From Saxidomus purpurata (lineage: Eukaryota > Mollusca > Bivalvia > Venerida > Veneridae): DNA of 64,000 bases. The notes beneath the pieces were generated by a model, which did no database searches, had not been told where the DNA came from, and worked only from the letters and a program-made list of their open reading frames with translations. A program made the position numbers and the translations under genes. The stretch covers positions 9,204,311 through 9,268,310 of the forward strand of contig JAFMSR010000007.1 of the NCBI GenBank assembly GCA_022818135.1, in the 5' to 3' direction. This document shows, in pieces, positions 11,400-24,096 of this stretch. The first letter of the stretch is position 1. Each line of letters starts with the position of its first letter.

Positions 11400-12260
11400 A
11401 GTCTCTAATAATCAGAAATTTAGAAAGATTTTTTACAGAAATGAAGACTTTAAGAGGCTGTAATGCTTTTCTTATGTATCCGATATTGAAACTTAAAACT
11501 AATTATTGTTGTCTAAACTTGGTAGTAATGATTTAGATTAATCTCTTCAAATAATTTTAGAAGTCTCTAATTCAATTACAGTTGTAACATGCTATAATTC
11601 CAAAGGTCTATAAATATTTGGATAGCTCTCCAATCCAATTCATGATATCAAATATTGATATGAAATGTGAAATAAATGAATTTAGGATCTCTCCATTTCA
11701 ATTATTGCCTGTTGAAAAGCAACTATTGTATGCATTAAATATTTGCTTTTCCAACTGATACATGATAGAGACTTTTAATTTTTTTGCAGCATGCAATAAA
11801 GCAATTGAAGCATGATACAATCTAATTAAAGACCTCCCTATATCAATCTGAGCGTGATGCAATCTTGAATTCAGAAGTCTACATAGTATGCTCAAATGTT
11901 TTAAGAGGTCTCTAAATATTCAGAGAGCTCCATAAATTTTTTGAGAGGTCTGTAATTCAATTAAAGATATCAAAATGTTGTTGTACTGGGTTTTATTCAG
12001 CAGATTAGGAGAAACCTGTAATTGAATTGAAGACCTCCTCAGGGATCAGTAGGAGAGTGTGCAACAAATGATTTATAGAGCTCTCCAAAATTAATATTTA
12101 AAGACCTCTCTATAGGAATTAAGCCCGCTATAATGATTTTGTGGGTTCTTGAAATATTTATAAGCATTCTAAATATTTACAGACCTCTTCAAATATTTGA
12201 GTACCAGCATATTTATGTAGTTTTGTAGGTAATCAAGATAACTACATACTGATCTTATAT
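11400..12260. repeat. Degenerate AT-rich array with 'GACCTCTC' motifs
   Basis: Short phrases recur loosely every 50-60 bp (variants of AAAGACCTCCCTAT, AGAGCTCTCCAAA, TCTCTAAATATT). Units are too diverged to set a period by eye. Non-coding. Confidence 0.35.
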
Positions 12261-12269
12261 AAACAGCAA

Positions 12270-12850
12270 CCTGCTTGTCATGGCATTTGGCCACCATTCT
12301 CATAGCACATCAATTTAAAATGTTGGCCTTTATTCTCATAGTACAACTATATGAAATATTGGCCACCATTCTCATAGCACAACAATTTAAAATGTTGGCC
12401 TTTATTCTCATAGTACAACTATTTGAAATGTTGGCCTTCATTCTCATAGCACAACAATTTAAAATGTTGGCCACCATTCTCATAGTACAACTATTTGAAA
12501 TGTTGGCCTTCATTCTCATAGCACAACAGAAAAGGCAGTCTGAGTTTGAAATTTCGGCCACCATTCTTGTAGCACAACAATGGAAAAGGCAGTCTGAGTT
12601 TGAAATTTCCACCACCATTCTTGTAGCACAACAATGGAAAAGGCAGTCTGAGTTTGAAATGTTGGCCACCATTCTTGTAGCACAACAATGGAAAATGCAA
12701 TATTTGAAATTTCGGCCACCTTTCGCATTGCACAACAATGGAAAAGGCAGTCTGAGTTTGAAACGTTGGCCATCATTCTTGTAGCACAACAATGGAAAAG
12801 GCAGTGTGAGTTTGAAATGTTGGCCACCATTCTTGTAGCACAACAGTAGA
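12270..12850. repeat. 36/54 bp minisatellite with long open frames on both strands
   Basis: The first part has 36 bp units (TTGGCCACCATTCTCATAG, CACAACAATTTAAAATG). From about 12530 the units grow to 54 bp by an added AAAAGGCAGTCTGAGTTTG block. Both lengths are multiples of 18, so reading frames stay open: 169 codons on + and up to 182 on -. The open frames follow from the period and are not good evidence of a gene. Confidence 0.85.
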
Positions 12851-14142
12851 AAAGGCAATCTGAGTTTGAAATGTTAGTCTTCATTCTCATGGCACACCAA
12901 TGGAAACTGCAGCCTGAAACTACCTGCTGTACAACAGAAAAAGGTGTAGTCCCACAGAAAGTCTTTTAAGGGGTTATCTATTTCAAATCAATAAAATATT
13001 ATAATTGTTCATGCTTTTCAACTACAAATCATTTCAGAGCTAATGACAATGTTTGTTGCCAGAGATGTCATTGATTGGTTATAAAGCCTGTCACAGGTAT
13101 GCCTGGTGTTGAGTTACAGTCCTTAAAACTAAATGACTATTATGTGAAGTCATATGTAACAATTTGTGCAGAGTAAAAACAATGAAGTTAAAATGAAGTA
13201 CTTGAAGAAAAAAATTTGTGCACAAATAATTAAAGTCCTATTGAATGTAATATTATAATTAGTGTATTGCAGTTTTCTTGTACAAAACAGTCAAATTGGT
13301 CCCAACAACAATGGTGTCTGAGATCAAGCTGCAAAATGTAAACAGATCAAATTATTAAACTTCTTTATGGGATGTTTGAACCCATAACCATTGGTGCCTG
13401 AGGTTGCAGTTTTGAATATTTTATACTCGTTATCAGTAGGGCACCTTGGGCTCCATTCTAACTAAAATATTTCATTGAGACAATTGAAGGCACATTGGTT
13501 GGATGTCAATTACCTTTGGTGATAGCACTAGTTTCATGAGCTGTACAATTTATATGTTGTTTTCTTCTTACTCAAGGGAGAAAATTCCTATTATTGAGGA
13601 AGATACTGTATTGACAAAGTTATTTCTCTTAGTTAGCTGAGAAGGACATACAGTAACCGTAGTGTTGACACCAGGGTTACAATGAAGTATTGCTAAGTGC
13701 GACATCTTGCAATAACTTGCATTACTAGAGTTATGAAATTAAGAAGATGTTATAGTCGAACCTAACCATTAAATATTGATATTTTTTTTGTAAAAGCTGC
13801 TTTTAACATTGTTTTGAATTGAAATTATCTTACGCTTCATCTTTTGCCTTTAGGCTGCAGCAAACTGAAACTAGTCTTTGATTGTTAGCTCAATTGATCA
13901 CAAAAACCTCATGGTAAGCTTTTAGGATCAATGAGTGGCCGTTCTGAGAAAAGGTGATACATAGGGATCGCTTTGTCCGTCTGTCCGTTCATCCATCACT
14001 AAAACTTAAAGTTGGCCATAACTTTGCCATTTCTTAAGATTTCTTTATCGTATTTTCACATTGTATTGCTCATGACAAAATGATAGTGATGCTGCCAAAT
14101 TTTGTAGGTCAAGTTTATATTTGACAGAGTTATGCCCCTTTT

Positions 14143-15368
14143 TAGCTCACCTGAGCTGGCTCAGGGTGAGCTATTAGGATCGATGAATGTCCGTCGTCCG
14201 TCCACACTTAGTTCGTTAACACTCTAGTGGTCACATTTTTGCCTCAATTGTTACGAAACTTGGTCAGGATGTTTGTCCCAGTTATTACTCGGGCGAGTTC
14301 GAATGTGGGTCATCTCGGATGAAAAACTAGGTCACATGACCCAAAAATAGAAAAATCTTGTTAAGGCTCTAGAGGCTACTGTTTCAGTCCAAATATCCTG
14401 GCAATTTGTCAGAAAGGTTGTTTGGTCGATTTCTAGTTCAAGTTTTAATATGGGTCACCTGGGGTCAAAAACTAAGTCACACAGCCCAAATATGGAAAAA
14501 CCTTGTTAACACTCTAGAGATAACATTTTCAGCCCAAATATCCTGGAAATTTGTCAGAAAGGTTGTTTCTATGATTTCTAGCTCAAGTTCGAATATGGGT
14601 CATCTGGGGTCAAAAACTAGGTCACAGAGCCCAAATATGGAAAAACCTTGTTAACACTCTTGAGGTAACATTTTCAGCCCAAATATCCTGGAAATATGTC
14701 AGAAAGGTTGTTTCGATGATTTCTAGCCCAAGTTCGAATATGGGTCATCTGGGGTCAAAAACTAGGTCACAGAGCCCAAATATGGAAAAACCTTGTTAAC
14801 ACTCTAGATGTTACATTTTCAGCCCAGATATTCTTGAAATTTGTCAGAAAGGTTGATTTGATGATTTCTAGCTCAAGTTCGAATATGGGGCATCTGGGGT
14901 CAAAAACTAGGTCACAGAGCCCAAATGTGGTAAAACCTTGTTAACACTCTAGAGGTAACATTTTCAGCCCAAATATCCTTGAAATTTGTCAGAAAGGTTG
15001 TTTTGATGATTTCTAGCTCAAGTTTCAATATGGGTCATCTGGGGTCAAAAACTAGGTCACAGAGCCCAAATATGGAAAAGCCTTGTTAATACTCTAGAGG
15101 TAACATTTTCAGCCCAAATATCCTAGAAATTTGTCAGAAAGGTTGTTTCTATGATTTCTAGCTCAAGTTCGAATATGGGTCATTTTGGGTCAAAAACTAG
15201 GTCATACAGCCCAAATATGGAAAAACCTTGTTAACACTCTAGAGGTAACATTTTCAGCCCAAATATCCTGGAAATTTGTCAGAAAGGTTGTTTCGATGAT
15301 TTCTAGCAACTTTGTTAAAAGCAGTTGTACTCGGGTGAGCGATAAAGGGCCATCATGGCCCTCTTGTT
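14143..15368 (+). mobile_element. Family A Helentron-like element, long copy
   Basis: The 5' hairpin TAGCTCACCTGAGCTGG/CTCAGGGTGAGCTA is followed by GTCCGTCGTCCGTCC and about seven modules of 145 bp. The 3' hairpin is GGGCCATCATGGCCC plus TCTTGTT. It is inserted in the T-run of GACAGAGTTATGCCCCTTTT, a motif conserved in several other repeat families. ORFs at 14406 and 15185 are accidental. Confidence 0.88.
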
Positions 15369-15602
15369 GTACTTGGTTTTTGTCACGAAAACTTGATGTT
15401 GGCTATAACTTTGCCATTTCTTAAGATTTGTTCATCAAACTTTTAAATTGCATTGCTTATGATAAAAGGGTCATGTCAATGCAAATTATTGAAAATCTAA
15501 CTGAAATGTACAGAACCCATGGGTCAAGCTGGCTCACGGTCAAGGTCACAACTTAAGGTTAAAGGTTTGAGTCTTGACTTTACTGTCCACTCCATATCTT
15601 TT

Positions 15603-16739
15603 TAGCTCACCTGGCTACGAGCTTTTCTGATCGATGATTGTCCGTCATCTGTCAACATTTTGATTCAAATGACATCTCCTCTGAAACCTCTAGGCCAATG
15701 TTGATAAAACTATGCAGGAATGTTCCTTGCATGAAGCTCTACCAAAATTGTTCAAAGAATTCCATTCCATGCAGAACTCTGGTTGCTATGGCAACAAATA
15801 GGAAAATCTTTAAAAATCTTCTCCTCTGAAACCACAAGGCCTAGAGCTTAGATATTTGGCATGTAGCATTGTCTAGTGGACCTCTACCAAAATTGTTCAA
15901 ATTATGACCCCCTGGTCAAAATTGACCCCGCGCGTGTGGGCCCTTAGTTTTTGCATAGTCTTATATAGGAAAAACTTTAAAAATCTTCTTCTCTGAAACC
16001 ACAAGGCCTGGAGCTTAGATATTTAGCATGTAGCATTGGCTAGTGGACCTCTACCAAGATTGTTCAAATTATGACCCCCGGATCAAAATTGACCCCGCAC
16101 GGGGGGTCACTTAGTTTTGCATAGGCATATTTAGGAAAAACTTTAAAAATCTTCTTTGAAACCACAAGGCCTAGAGCTTAGATATTTGGCATGTAGCATT
16201 GGCTAGTGGACCTCTACCAAGATTGTTTAGATTATTACCCCCGGGTCAATATTGACCCCGCATGGGGGGTCACTTAGTTTAACATAGGCTTATATAGGAA
16301 AAACTTTAAAAATCTTCTTCTCTGAAACCAAAAGGCCTGGAGCTTAGATATTTAGCATGTAGGATTGGCTAGTGGACCTCTACCAAGATTGTTCAAATTA
16401 TGACTCCCGGATCAAAATTGACCCCGCACGGGGGGTCACTTAGTTTTGCATAGGCATATTTAGGGAAAAGTTTTAAAATCTTTTTCTCTGAAAGCACAAG
16501 GCCTAGAGCTTAGATATTTGGCATGTAGCATTGCCTAGTAGACCTCTTCAAAGTTTGTTTAAATTATGCCCCTGGGGTCAAAATTAACTTTCCCCTTGGG
16601 GGGGGGGGGGGAGGCACTTGTTTTACAAAGGCGTATATAGGAAAATCTATTTGGTATATAACATTTAATAGTGATCTTCCACTAGGCAAGTGGACTTGTA
16701 CCAAGGTGAGCGATATAGGGCCGTCTTGGCCCTCTTGTT
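15603..16739 (+). mobile_element. Family B Helentron-like element
   Basis: Starts TAGCTCACCTGGCTACGAG; part of the 5' hairpin seen in the 24097 copy is missing. Modules of 163-167 bp follow (TCTTCTCTGAAACCACAAGG, CCTAGAGCTTAGATATTTGG, CATGTAGCATTG, then a C-rich TGACCCCGCACGGGG). There is a G-run near 16600. It ends GGTGAGCGATATAGGGCC-GTCTTGGCCCTCTTGTT, the same terminus as family A. Confidence 0.87.
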
Positions 16740-18783
16740 TACCCTTAGAAGAATTTGATGAAACTGTGGTTAAATGTTTACCTCATCAAGTAAATGTGCA
16801 GAACCCTTGATCTTGCCATGTCAAGTCAAGGTCAAGGCCACAACTTCTGGTCAAAGGTTTAAGTCTGTCCACTTACAAAACCTGCACATCCGTACTTCAC
16901 ACAAGCCTTGCCTTTGACCACTTGAACAGATTGGCAACTTCATTTGCCTAGTAGAAATCCATGCTGTGCAAGAAAACTACACTCTGTAACATTAATTCCT
17001 TCAATGTTCCTTTTTGCGGCGGGGATATAGCTGTTGTTGCATTTTTTTTAACAGCTTGATGTTCATCATCATCATTGTCCTCAGTCCTTTGAAACCCCTT
17101 GGCTAATATTAATGAAACTTGGCAGGGTGTCCATTGAATGAACCTCTACCAAAACTGCCAAAATCTTATCCATGCAGAACTCTTGTTGCTACAGCAACCA
17201 AAAGAAAAACTTTGAAAATCTTCTTCTCTGAAACTACTGAAAAGAATTTAATTTGGTACAAATAATCACCTGATGACTGTCTATCAAAATGCTAAAATGA
17301 AGTTGATTCATAAAAAATGAGGCCTCAGTTCAAATCCAAGAAAAGCTTTGTAAATACTCTCATTGTCACATTTTGTAGCAATTAAATCATCATGTAAATT
17401 GGTCAGAATGTTTGTCCTGTCAAGGTCAAACAGAATGTTTGTGTTTGATATATAGTTTAAGAATAATTTCAGTTACATCAGTGATTTTTGAAGACAAATC
17501 ATTGGAGATTGCCCGAGACACCAGTTTTAAAATGCATAAAAATAGCTTATAGTTCATATATACTTAATTCATGAAATTCTCATGACGTGAAATTTACTCA
17601 GTTTACAGTACCCGCCAATAATAAGCTGCAGGTTTTGCAAGTCTATTATTGATACATACTAATGTCTTCAGAATTAAATTTTCATGAAAGATAATAAAAT
17701 ACTTTGTTCAGAATATTTAACAATAATCAAGCTAATAGTGTTTTGTTTGCTTGACGACTTGAAAACAACTTTATATTCAAAGAAGAAAGATAAGCTATAT
17801 AGAACTACTTGTTCACATCAACACAAAATGCTCAACGATGTGAGCAGTTGGGATCGCACGATGCATGTACAGTCACAGATTAATTTTCAATTTTTGTAGG
17901 GTGTGTCTATTGTTCTTTCAGTATGCTTTTATAGAATGGAAATACAATTGTGTATAAAGTAGATAATGATCAGTAAATGATGCATGTCTTAATATGTATC
18001 TTCATTTGCATGTTCACACACAGATCTATATCAGTTCAGTAACAAGAGCAATATCTTGTCTGTATTCGAATTCAAATGAATTAGTGTTATAGGTCTAAAA
18101 GAACACTATGTCTGCTATGTTATGGACTTTCATTACTTGGTTGAGTCAACTGCTATAGATCCATTCTTGTCCTGCTTTATAGCTTTTGCCTCGAAAAATA
18201 TCCATACCTGTACTCCGGGCTTTGATAATTTGGTCAACTCAATTAGTCTAGGTCAAGTATTTGACACTATTGATGTTGCAAATCATGTTACTCCACCCAC
18301 TTCAGTAATACAGTGAAAGTATAAATGTTCTATTATGCAGTGTAACAGTGATGTCAAATGCAAAATAGGCAAACTTACTGTTTCAAATTCATTTTACCTT
18401 GAAATTGATCAACATTTTATCAAGTTTGAAGTTGCTATACATGTATTTGTGAAGGAAAAACAGGAAACTAATGTCTGCCGAGATCAGAAAATAAGATAGT
18501 TTTACAGTAACACCTTGAATACCTATGGTTCATGAAATGTTAGTGATTGTTCTATAACATCAGACCATGCATAATTAAAGAACTCTGTATCTCCTTTAGT
18601 AGTTCATGACCCCCCCCCACTCCCCACTCCTAAAATTATTCTTTCATTTGATATATAAATATATGAAATATATTCTTCCATTCTATTGACATTTGATTTG
18701 TTAGATAAACTGCCCGCCTGTTAAAATCACAAAAGGTTAGAATGGGCGTTAAACTGATACAACAAATGGAAACAGTATATGAA

Positions 18784-19388
18784 TTTTAGAAGAAAAAGGG
18801 AGCTATAATCCTACTCTCCCCGGTGTCGGCGTTGGTGTCACACCTTGGTTAAGTTTTTCGTACCACTCAACATTATTTCAAAACTATTAGAGGTATGGCT
18901 TTGAAACTTACCATATTTGTTTCCTATCATAACCTCCATCTACAAACAAGAGGACATAACTTTGTCAAGGTTTTTGACAGAATTAGAGCTTGGTTAAGTT
19001 TTTTGTACCGCCTCACTTTATTTCAAAACCATTAGAGGTATTGCTTTGAAACTAACCATACTTGTTAACCATCATGACCTACATCAACAGACAAAAGTAC
19101 ATAACTCTGTCAAGGTTTTTGACACAGTTATGTCCCTTTTTTACTTAGAAAATACATTGAATATGGGTAAAATCCACTTATTGTCTTAACCCTTTGAGAT
19201 ATTGCTTTGAATGCTTGTTTAAATCATTACCCCCATCTGTAGGCAAGAGAAGGTAACTCCGTGAAAACGTTTCTTGATTTGTACTAAAAATTCCTAGTTA
19301 AAGTCTTGTGTGCCTTTAACTGTCAAAGTTTTGTTTTGTTGGCAAGCACTAAAAAAGTCGAGCGCGCTGTCCTACTGACAGCTCTTGT
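18784..19388 (+). mobile_element. Family D Helentron-like element, 5'-degenerate
   Basis: The head is a decayed form of TAGCTCGACTTTTCGAAG. The body has CACACCTTGGTTAAGTTTTT and AACTCTGTCAAGGTTTTTG followed by ACACAGTTATGTCCC. The tail is GCGCTGTCCTACTGACAG (hairpin CTGTC-CTACT-GACAG) plus CTCTTGT. No gene. Confidence 0.75.
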
Positions 19389-19526
19389 ATTTATAACACT
19401 AATGGCTTTCCTCGACTCAACCTCGACTAAGGAAGGGACAGTTAGGCCAGTGAATAATAATTATTAGAAAATACATTCATTCGTTCTAGAGACATTCAGA
19501 ATTATACACCTTGTCACTAGACTTTT

Positions 19527-20260
19527 TATACCTCTAAAACAAAGTACAAGAACTCCATCTTGACTAATAACAGACTTATTGCCCTTTGTTACTTTCCTTG
19601 AATGGAGCATAACTTGAAAACAGCTACTACTGGATTGAATTCAATACAACTTTATACAATTATAAGCACAATGAGAGGAATTGCAGGGTACAAAAACCAT
19701 AACTATATCTTGAATTATTACAGAGTTATTGCCCTTCGTTACTTTTTCCTTGTCCAGCGCAAAACTTGATAACTACTGGTTGGAATTCAATACGACATCA
19801 TACAATGGCCAAGCACAATGAGAGGAAGTGCAGTGTACAATAACATTAACTGAATCTTGACTAATTATAGAGTTTTTGACCTTTGTTGTTCTTCCATGTC
19901 CGGAGCATAACTTGAAAACTTCTGGTTGGAATTCAGTCAAGCACAATGAGAGGAAGTGCAGTTAACAAGGACCTTAACTCTATTTGTGACTAATTACAGA
20001 GTTATTTCCCGATGTTACTTTTCCTTGTCCAGAGAATAACTTGACTACTTAATACAACTTCATACAATTGTCATCAACAAGCACAATGAAAGGAAGTGCA
20101 GTGTACAAAAGCCATAACTATATCTTGAGTAATTACAGAGTTATTGCCATATCTTTATTTTGGTATTTATACAAGGTATTTAGTTACTTATAACTTCTTC
20201 AGTTGATAAAGCTGTCTGTCGGGGGGGGGGTATTAATCACATTTAGTGATAGGTCTAGTT
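19527..20260 (+). mobile_element. Family C element, decayed 5' end
   Basis: The 5' hairpin is corrupted (TATACCTCTAAAACAAAG). Four to five diverged family C modules follow, then the family 3' end (poly-G, TATTAATCACATTTAGTGAT, then AGGTCTAGTT). It lies about 125 bp before a fresher family C copy. Confidence 0.75.
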
Positions 20261-20386
20261 TTATCAGGTTTAAGAACATTTATTCAATTTGGAGCCCATC
20301 TTGTTGTCCGGACAACTGTGCTAATACTGTTTATCCTCATTCAAATTCAGTCCTGTCATGTTTTGCCTTTCCTAGAATCAGTTAAT

Positions 20387-21776
20387 TATACCCCCAAAAC
20401 GAAGTTTAGGGGGGTATATAGGAGTCACCCGGTGGTTGGTCGGTCGGTCGGTCGGTTGGTCGGTCGGTCGGTCGGTCGGTCGGTCGGTCGGGCGGTCTGT
20501 TGCATTTTCCTTGTCCGGAGCATAACTTGAAAACTACTTGTTGGAATTCAATACAACTTCATACAATGATCAAGCACATTGAGAGGAAGTGCAGTGCACA
20601 AGAACTATAACTCCATCTTGACTAATTACAGAGTTATTGCCCTTTGTTAGTTTTCCTTGTCCGGAGCATAACTTGAAAACTATTGGTTGGAATTCAATAC
20701 AACTTCATACAATGGTCAAGCACATTGAGAGGAAGTGCAGTGCACAAGAACTATAACTCCATCTTGAATAATTACAGAGTTATTGCCCTTTGTTACTTTT
20801 CCTTGTCCGGAGCATAACTTGAAAACTACTGGTTGGAATTCAATACAACTTCATACAATGGTCAAGCACATTGAGAGGAAGTGCAGTGCAGAAGAACCAT
20901 AACTCCAAATTGACTAATTACAGAGTTATTGCCCTTTGTTGCTTTTCCTTGTCCGGAGCATAACTTGAAAACTACTGGTTGGAATTCAATACAATTTCAT
21001 ACAATGATGAAGCACAATGAGAGGAAGTGCAGTGTACAAGAACCATAACTCTATCTAGAGTATTTTCAGAGTTATTGCCCTTTGTTATTTTTTCTTCTCC
21101 AGAGCATTACTTGAAAACTACTGGTTGGAATTCAATATAACCTCATACAATGGTCAAGTACATTGAGAGGAAGTGCAGTGCATAATAACCATAACTCCAT
21201 CTTGACTCATTACAGAGTTATTGCCCTTTGTTACTTTTCCTTGTCCGGAGCATAATTCGAAAAGTACTAGTTGGAATTCAAAACAACTTCATACAATGGT
21301 CAAGCACAATGAGAGGAAGTGCAGTGCACAGGAACCATAACTCAATCTTGACTCATTACAGAGTTATTGCCCTTTGTTACTTTTCCTTGTCCGGAGCATT
21401 ATTCGAAAACTTCTGGTTGGAATTCAATACAACTTCATAAAATGGTCAAGCACAATGACAGGAAGTGCAGTGCGAAAGAACAATAACTCTATCTTGACTC
21501 ATTTCAGAGTTATTGCCCTTTGTTACTTTTACTTGTCCGGAGCATTATTCGAAAACTATTGGTTGGAATTCAATACAACTTCATACAATGGTCAAGCACA
21601 ATGAGAGGAAGTGCAGTGTACAAGAGCCATAACTCTATCTTGACAAATTACAGAGTTATTGCCAAGAACAATATCTCTTTTTAGTTTGTTTGCAAGGTAT
21701 TCTGTTACTACGAACTTTCTCAGTTTATAAAGCAGTCTTTTGGGGGTATTAATCACATTTAGTGATAGCTCTAGTT
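20387..21776 (+). mobile_element. Family C Helentron-like element, long copy
   Basis: A perfect-looking 5' hairpin (TATACCCCC, AAAACGAAGTTTAG, GGGGGTATA) is followed by CACCCGGTGG and a GGTC tetranucleotide run (20436-20491). About eight modules of about 146 bp follow, and the 3' end is ATCAC-ATTTA-GTGAT plus AGCTCTAGTT. ORFs at 20246, 21228 and 21374 are module shadows. Confidence 0.88.
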
Positions 21777-22515
21777 CTAATTGTATTCAAACTGTGAAAA
21801 TAATGAGGTATTTAGCCTTTGGATGTAGAAAATATACAAGCTATCTGGTTTTTCATCTCATTCATTTGAATTCTATTTTGAATTAAGTTAAATTTCCAAT
21901 ACATTTCCGCAATAAGGTATACTTGTTATTTACAGCTGTGTATATAGATGTGTAAATTTATTGTTTGTTGAGATTTAAGGAGTGTCGACAAAGGTAATTT
22001 CTTCCTGTTAATAAAGATTCTTATTTCTTCTTCTTTGTTCATACTAAAAGCTGGGAGCTGAGTCATGTCAAATGCAGAGTGTGCTAAAATCATAGAATAA
22101 GCTTGTCCGTCTTTCCTTTTGTACAATGCCATTTGTTGTCAAAGGGATGTTCAGAATTTAATGATACTTCATAGAAGTGATAAGTACAGTGCCTAGTTGT
22201 GCATGGTCTATGTTTTGGGTTATTAGGTCAACGGTCAAGGTCACATGGAGTCGAGATAGTAAAAACTTGTAGACTCAAAATCTCCAAAACCCCTGATCAG
22301 AATTTAATGATATTTCACAGAAGTGATATTTACAATACCTACGCTCCCCCTCCCCTTATAAACGCCCCCCCTTTTTTAGCCCCTCCCATTTTGTTCAGCG
22401 ACATTTACAATTTTAATTTCAATCCAGCTGTATAATCGAGGTGCCCTGAGAAGATGACTACATTTTACAGTTCTATAAATCTCCATGTGTGTACCTATCT
22501 ACCTCAAGTACCTAG

Positions 22516-23529
22516 TGTTTGACCACTGGCACCAGAGTACTAAACTGCCAAAAAATATACCTAAATAACACACTATCATGAAAAAATTCACAAATAATGG
22601 TAAACAGTCATTTACTGACAAACCCCCGTATACACTGTTCTATATTATTCACATGGTGTTGAACGTTTTCGACAGGGGGTCCGGTCCACGCTCTTTTTGT
22701 ACTGTTCAAGCAAGCAATTGAAAATTAACAGCGGTCGCGTTTAACAGACAATATATTTATTTACCAAACAGGTAAGTAACACTTTTTTAAAAGCTACCGT
22801 TTCCATAAAATTCTTCAAGAATATTGCGCTATTTCGCTCTCTCCGTTTTCCTGGTGTTTTTCTGTCACTGCCGACTTCCGGTTAACCTTTCAATTTTGAA
22901 ACAATAAGTTTTCATTGGTTGAAAATATTCCACATTATATTTCGCGCACTGTGTCAAATTAGTGTATTTCGTATGTAAACAATGCTGAATGCCGCTGTAA
23001 GCGGCCATAACCTGTTAACTTGTGGACAAGCAGGTACAGGAAATTTGTTTACTGTAAAAACAATTTGTAAAACGCTACGTAAGCTGCGCAAAGTATCACT
23101 TCTGTGCACAACCGTATGACGTGTTTGAAAGAGTTGAACCGGAAGTAAGCAGTGACAGAAAATATCAAGAAAACAGAGAGAGCGAAATAGCTCAATATTC
23201 ATGAAGAATTTTACAGAAACGGTAGCTTTTTAAAAAGTGTTACTTACCAGTTTGGTAGATAAATATATTGTCTGTTAAACGTGACCGCTGTTGATCTTCG
23301 ATTGTTTGCTTGAATAGTACCAAAAGAGCAGGGACCGGACCCCCTGTCGAAAATGTTCAACACCATGTGAATAATATAGAACAGTGACGTGTATATGCGG
23401 GTTTGTCAGAAAATAACTTTTTTACCATTTTTGTGTATTTTTTTCATGATAGTGTGTTATTTAGGTATACTTTTGGTATTTTGTTAACATTACAGGGCAG
23501 TTCAGTACTCTGGTGCCAGTGTGTTTGAC
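22516..23529. mobile_element. 998 bp long-TIR non-autonomous transposon, 8 bp target duplication
   Basis: The element (22524-23521) begins CACTGGCACCAGAGTACT and ends AGTACTCTGGTGCCAGTG. Its arms are about 370 bp inverted repeats (22524-22890 and 23129-23521), including the shared blocks TTCGCTCTCTC, GGTCCGGTCC and CATGGTGTTGAAC. Both flanks carry TGTTTGAC (22516-22523, 23522-23529), an 8 bp target duplication. The 8 bp size fits hAT, P or Mutator-like transposases; I cannot choose. The small centre has no transposase, so it is a foldback-type passenger. As RNA it could form a long hairpin. Confidence 0.85.
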
Positions 23530-24096
23530 CAGCATGTGTATTACATGTACAAGAACTGATATAAATTACGTCACTGACTACTGCGAGACATCTGGTTTTG
23601 TACTACCGTATTTATCTCAGAAGTGGTAACAGGTTATATTATCCTTGGATATAAATCTTACATTAGCGCATTTAATGTTAAAATAGTGTACTCACCAATT
23701 TATAAATACTGAAAATTAATATAGTGCTTTTAACCAAAGTTTGATTTTTGTCTTTTGGTACCAAATTAAACGCCCCCCTCCCAACAAAACGTTACGCCCT
23801 TGGGGGTGCCAGGGCGTTTAAACGGAGGAATACAGTAGTAGTGCATGGTCCATGTTTCGGGTCACTAGGTCAAAGGTCACGGTCACAGGCACTCTAGATA
23901 GTAAAATCTTGTGTGCATTTAATCTCCAAAACCTCTGGTCAGAATATATTGATACTTCACAGAAGTGATTAGTACCATGCCTAGTTGTGCATGGTCCATG
24001 TTTCAGGTCGCTAGGTCAAAGATCACAGGGGCTCGAGATAGTATAAACTTGTGGACGCCAAATCTCCAAAACCTGTGGCCACAATTTAATGATTTT

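Larger units (their letters stand above)
13887..17500 (+). repeat. Older repeat host of families A and B (degenerate, boundaries uncertain)
   Basis: A decayed element starts near TTAGCTCAATTGATCAC with a GTCCGTCTGTCCGTTC tract. It carries phrases such as TTGGCCATAACTTTGCCATT and GACAGAGTTATGCCCC. It is interrupted by family A at 14143-15368 and family B at 15603-16739; related phrases (TATAACTTTGCCATTTCTTA) resume at 15396. Its 3' end is not clear. Confidence 0.45.
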
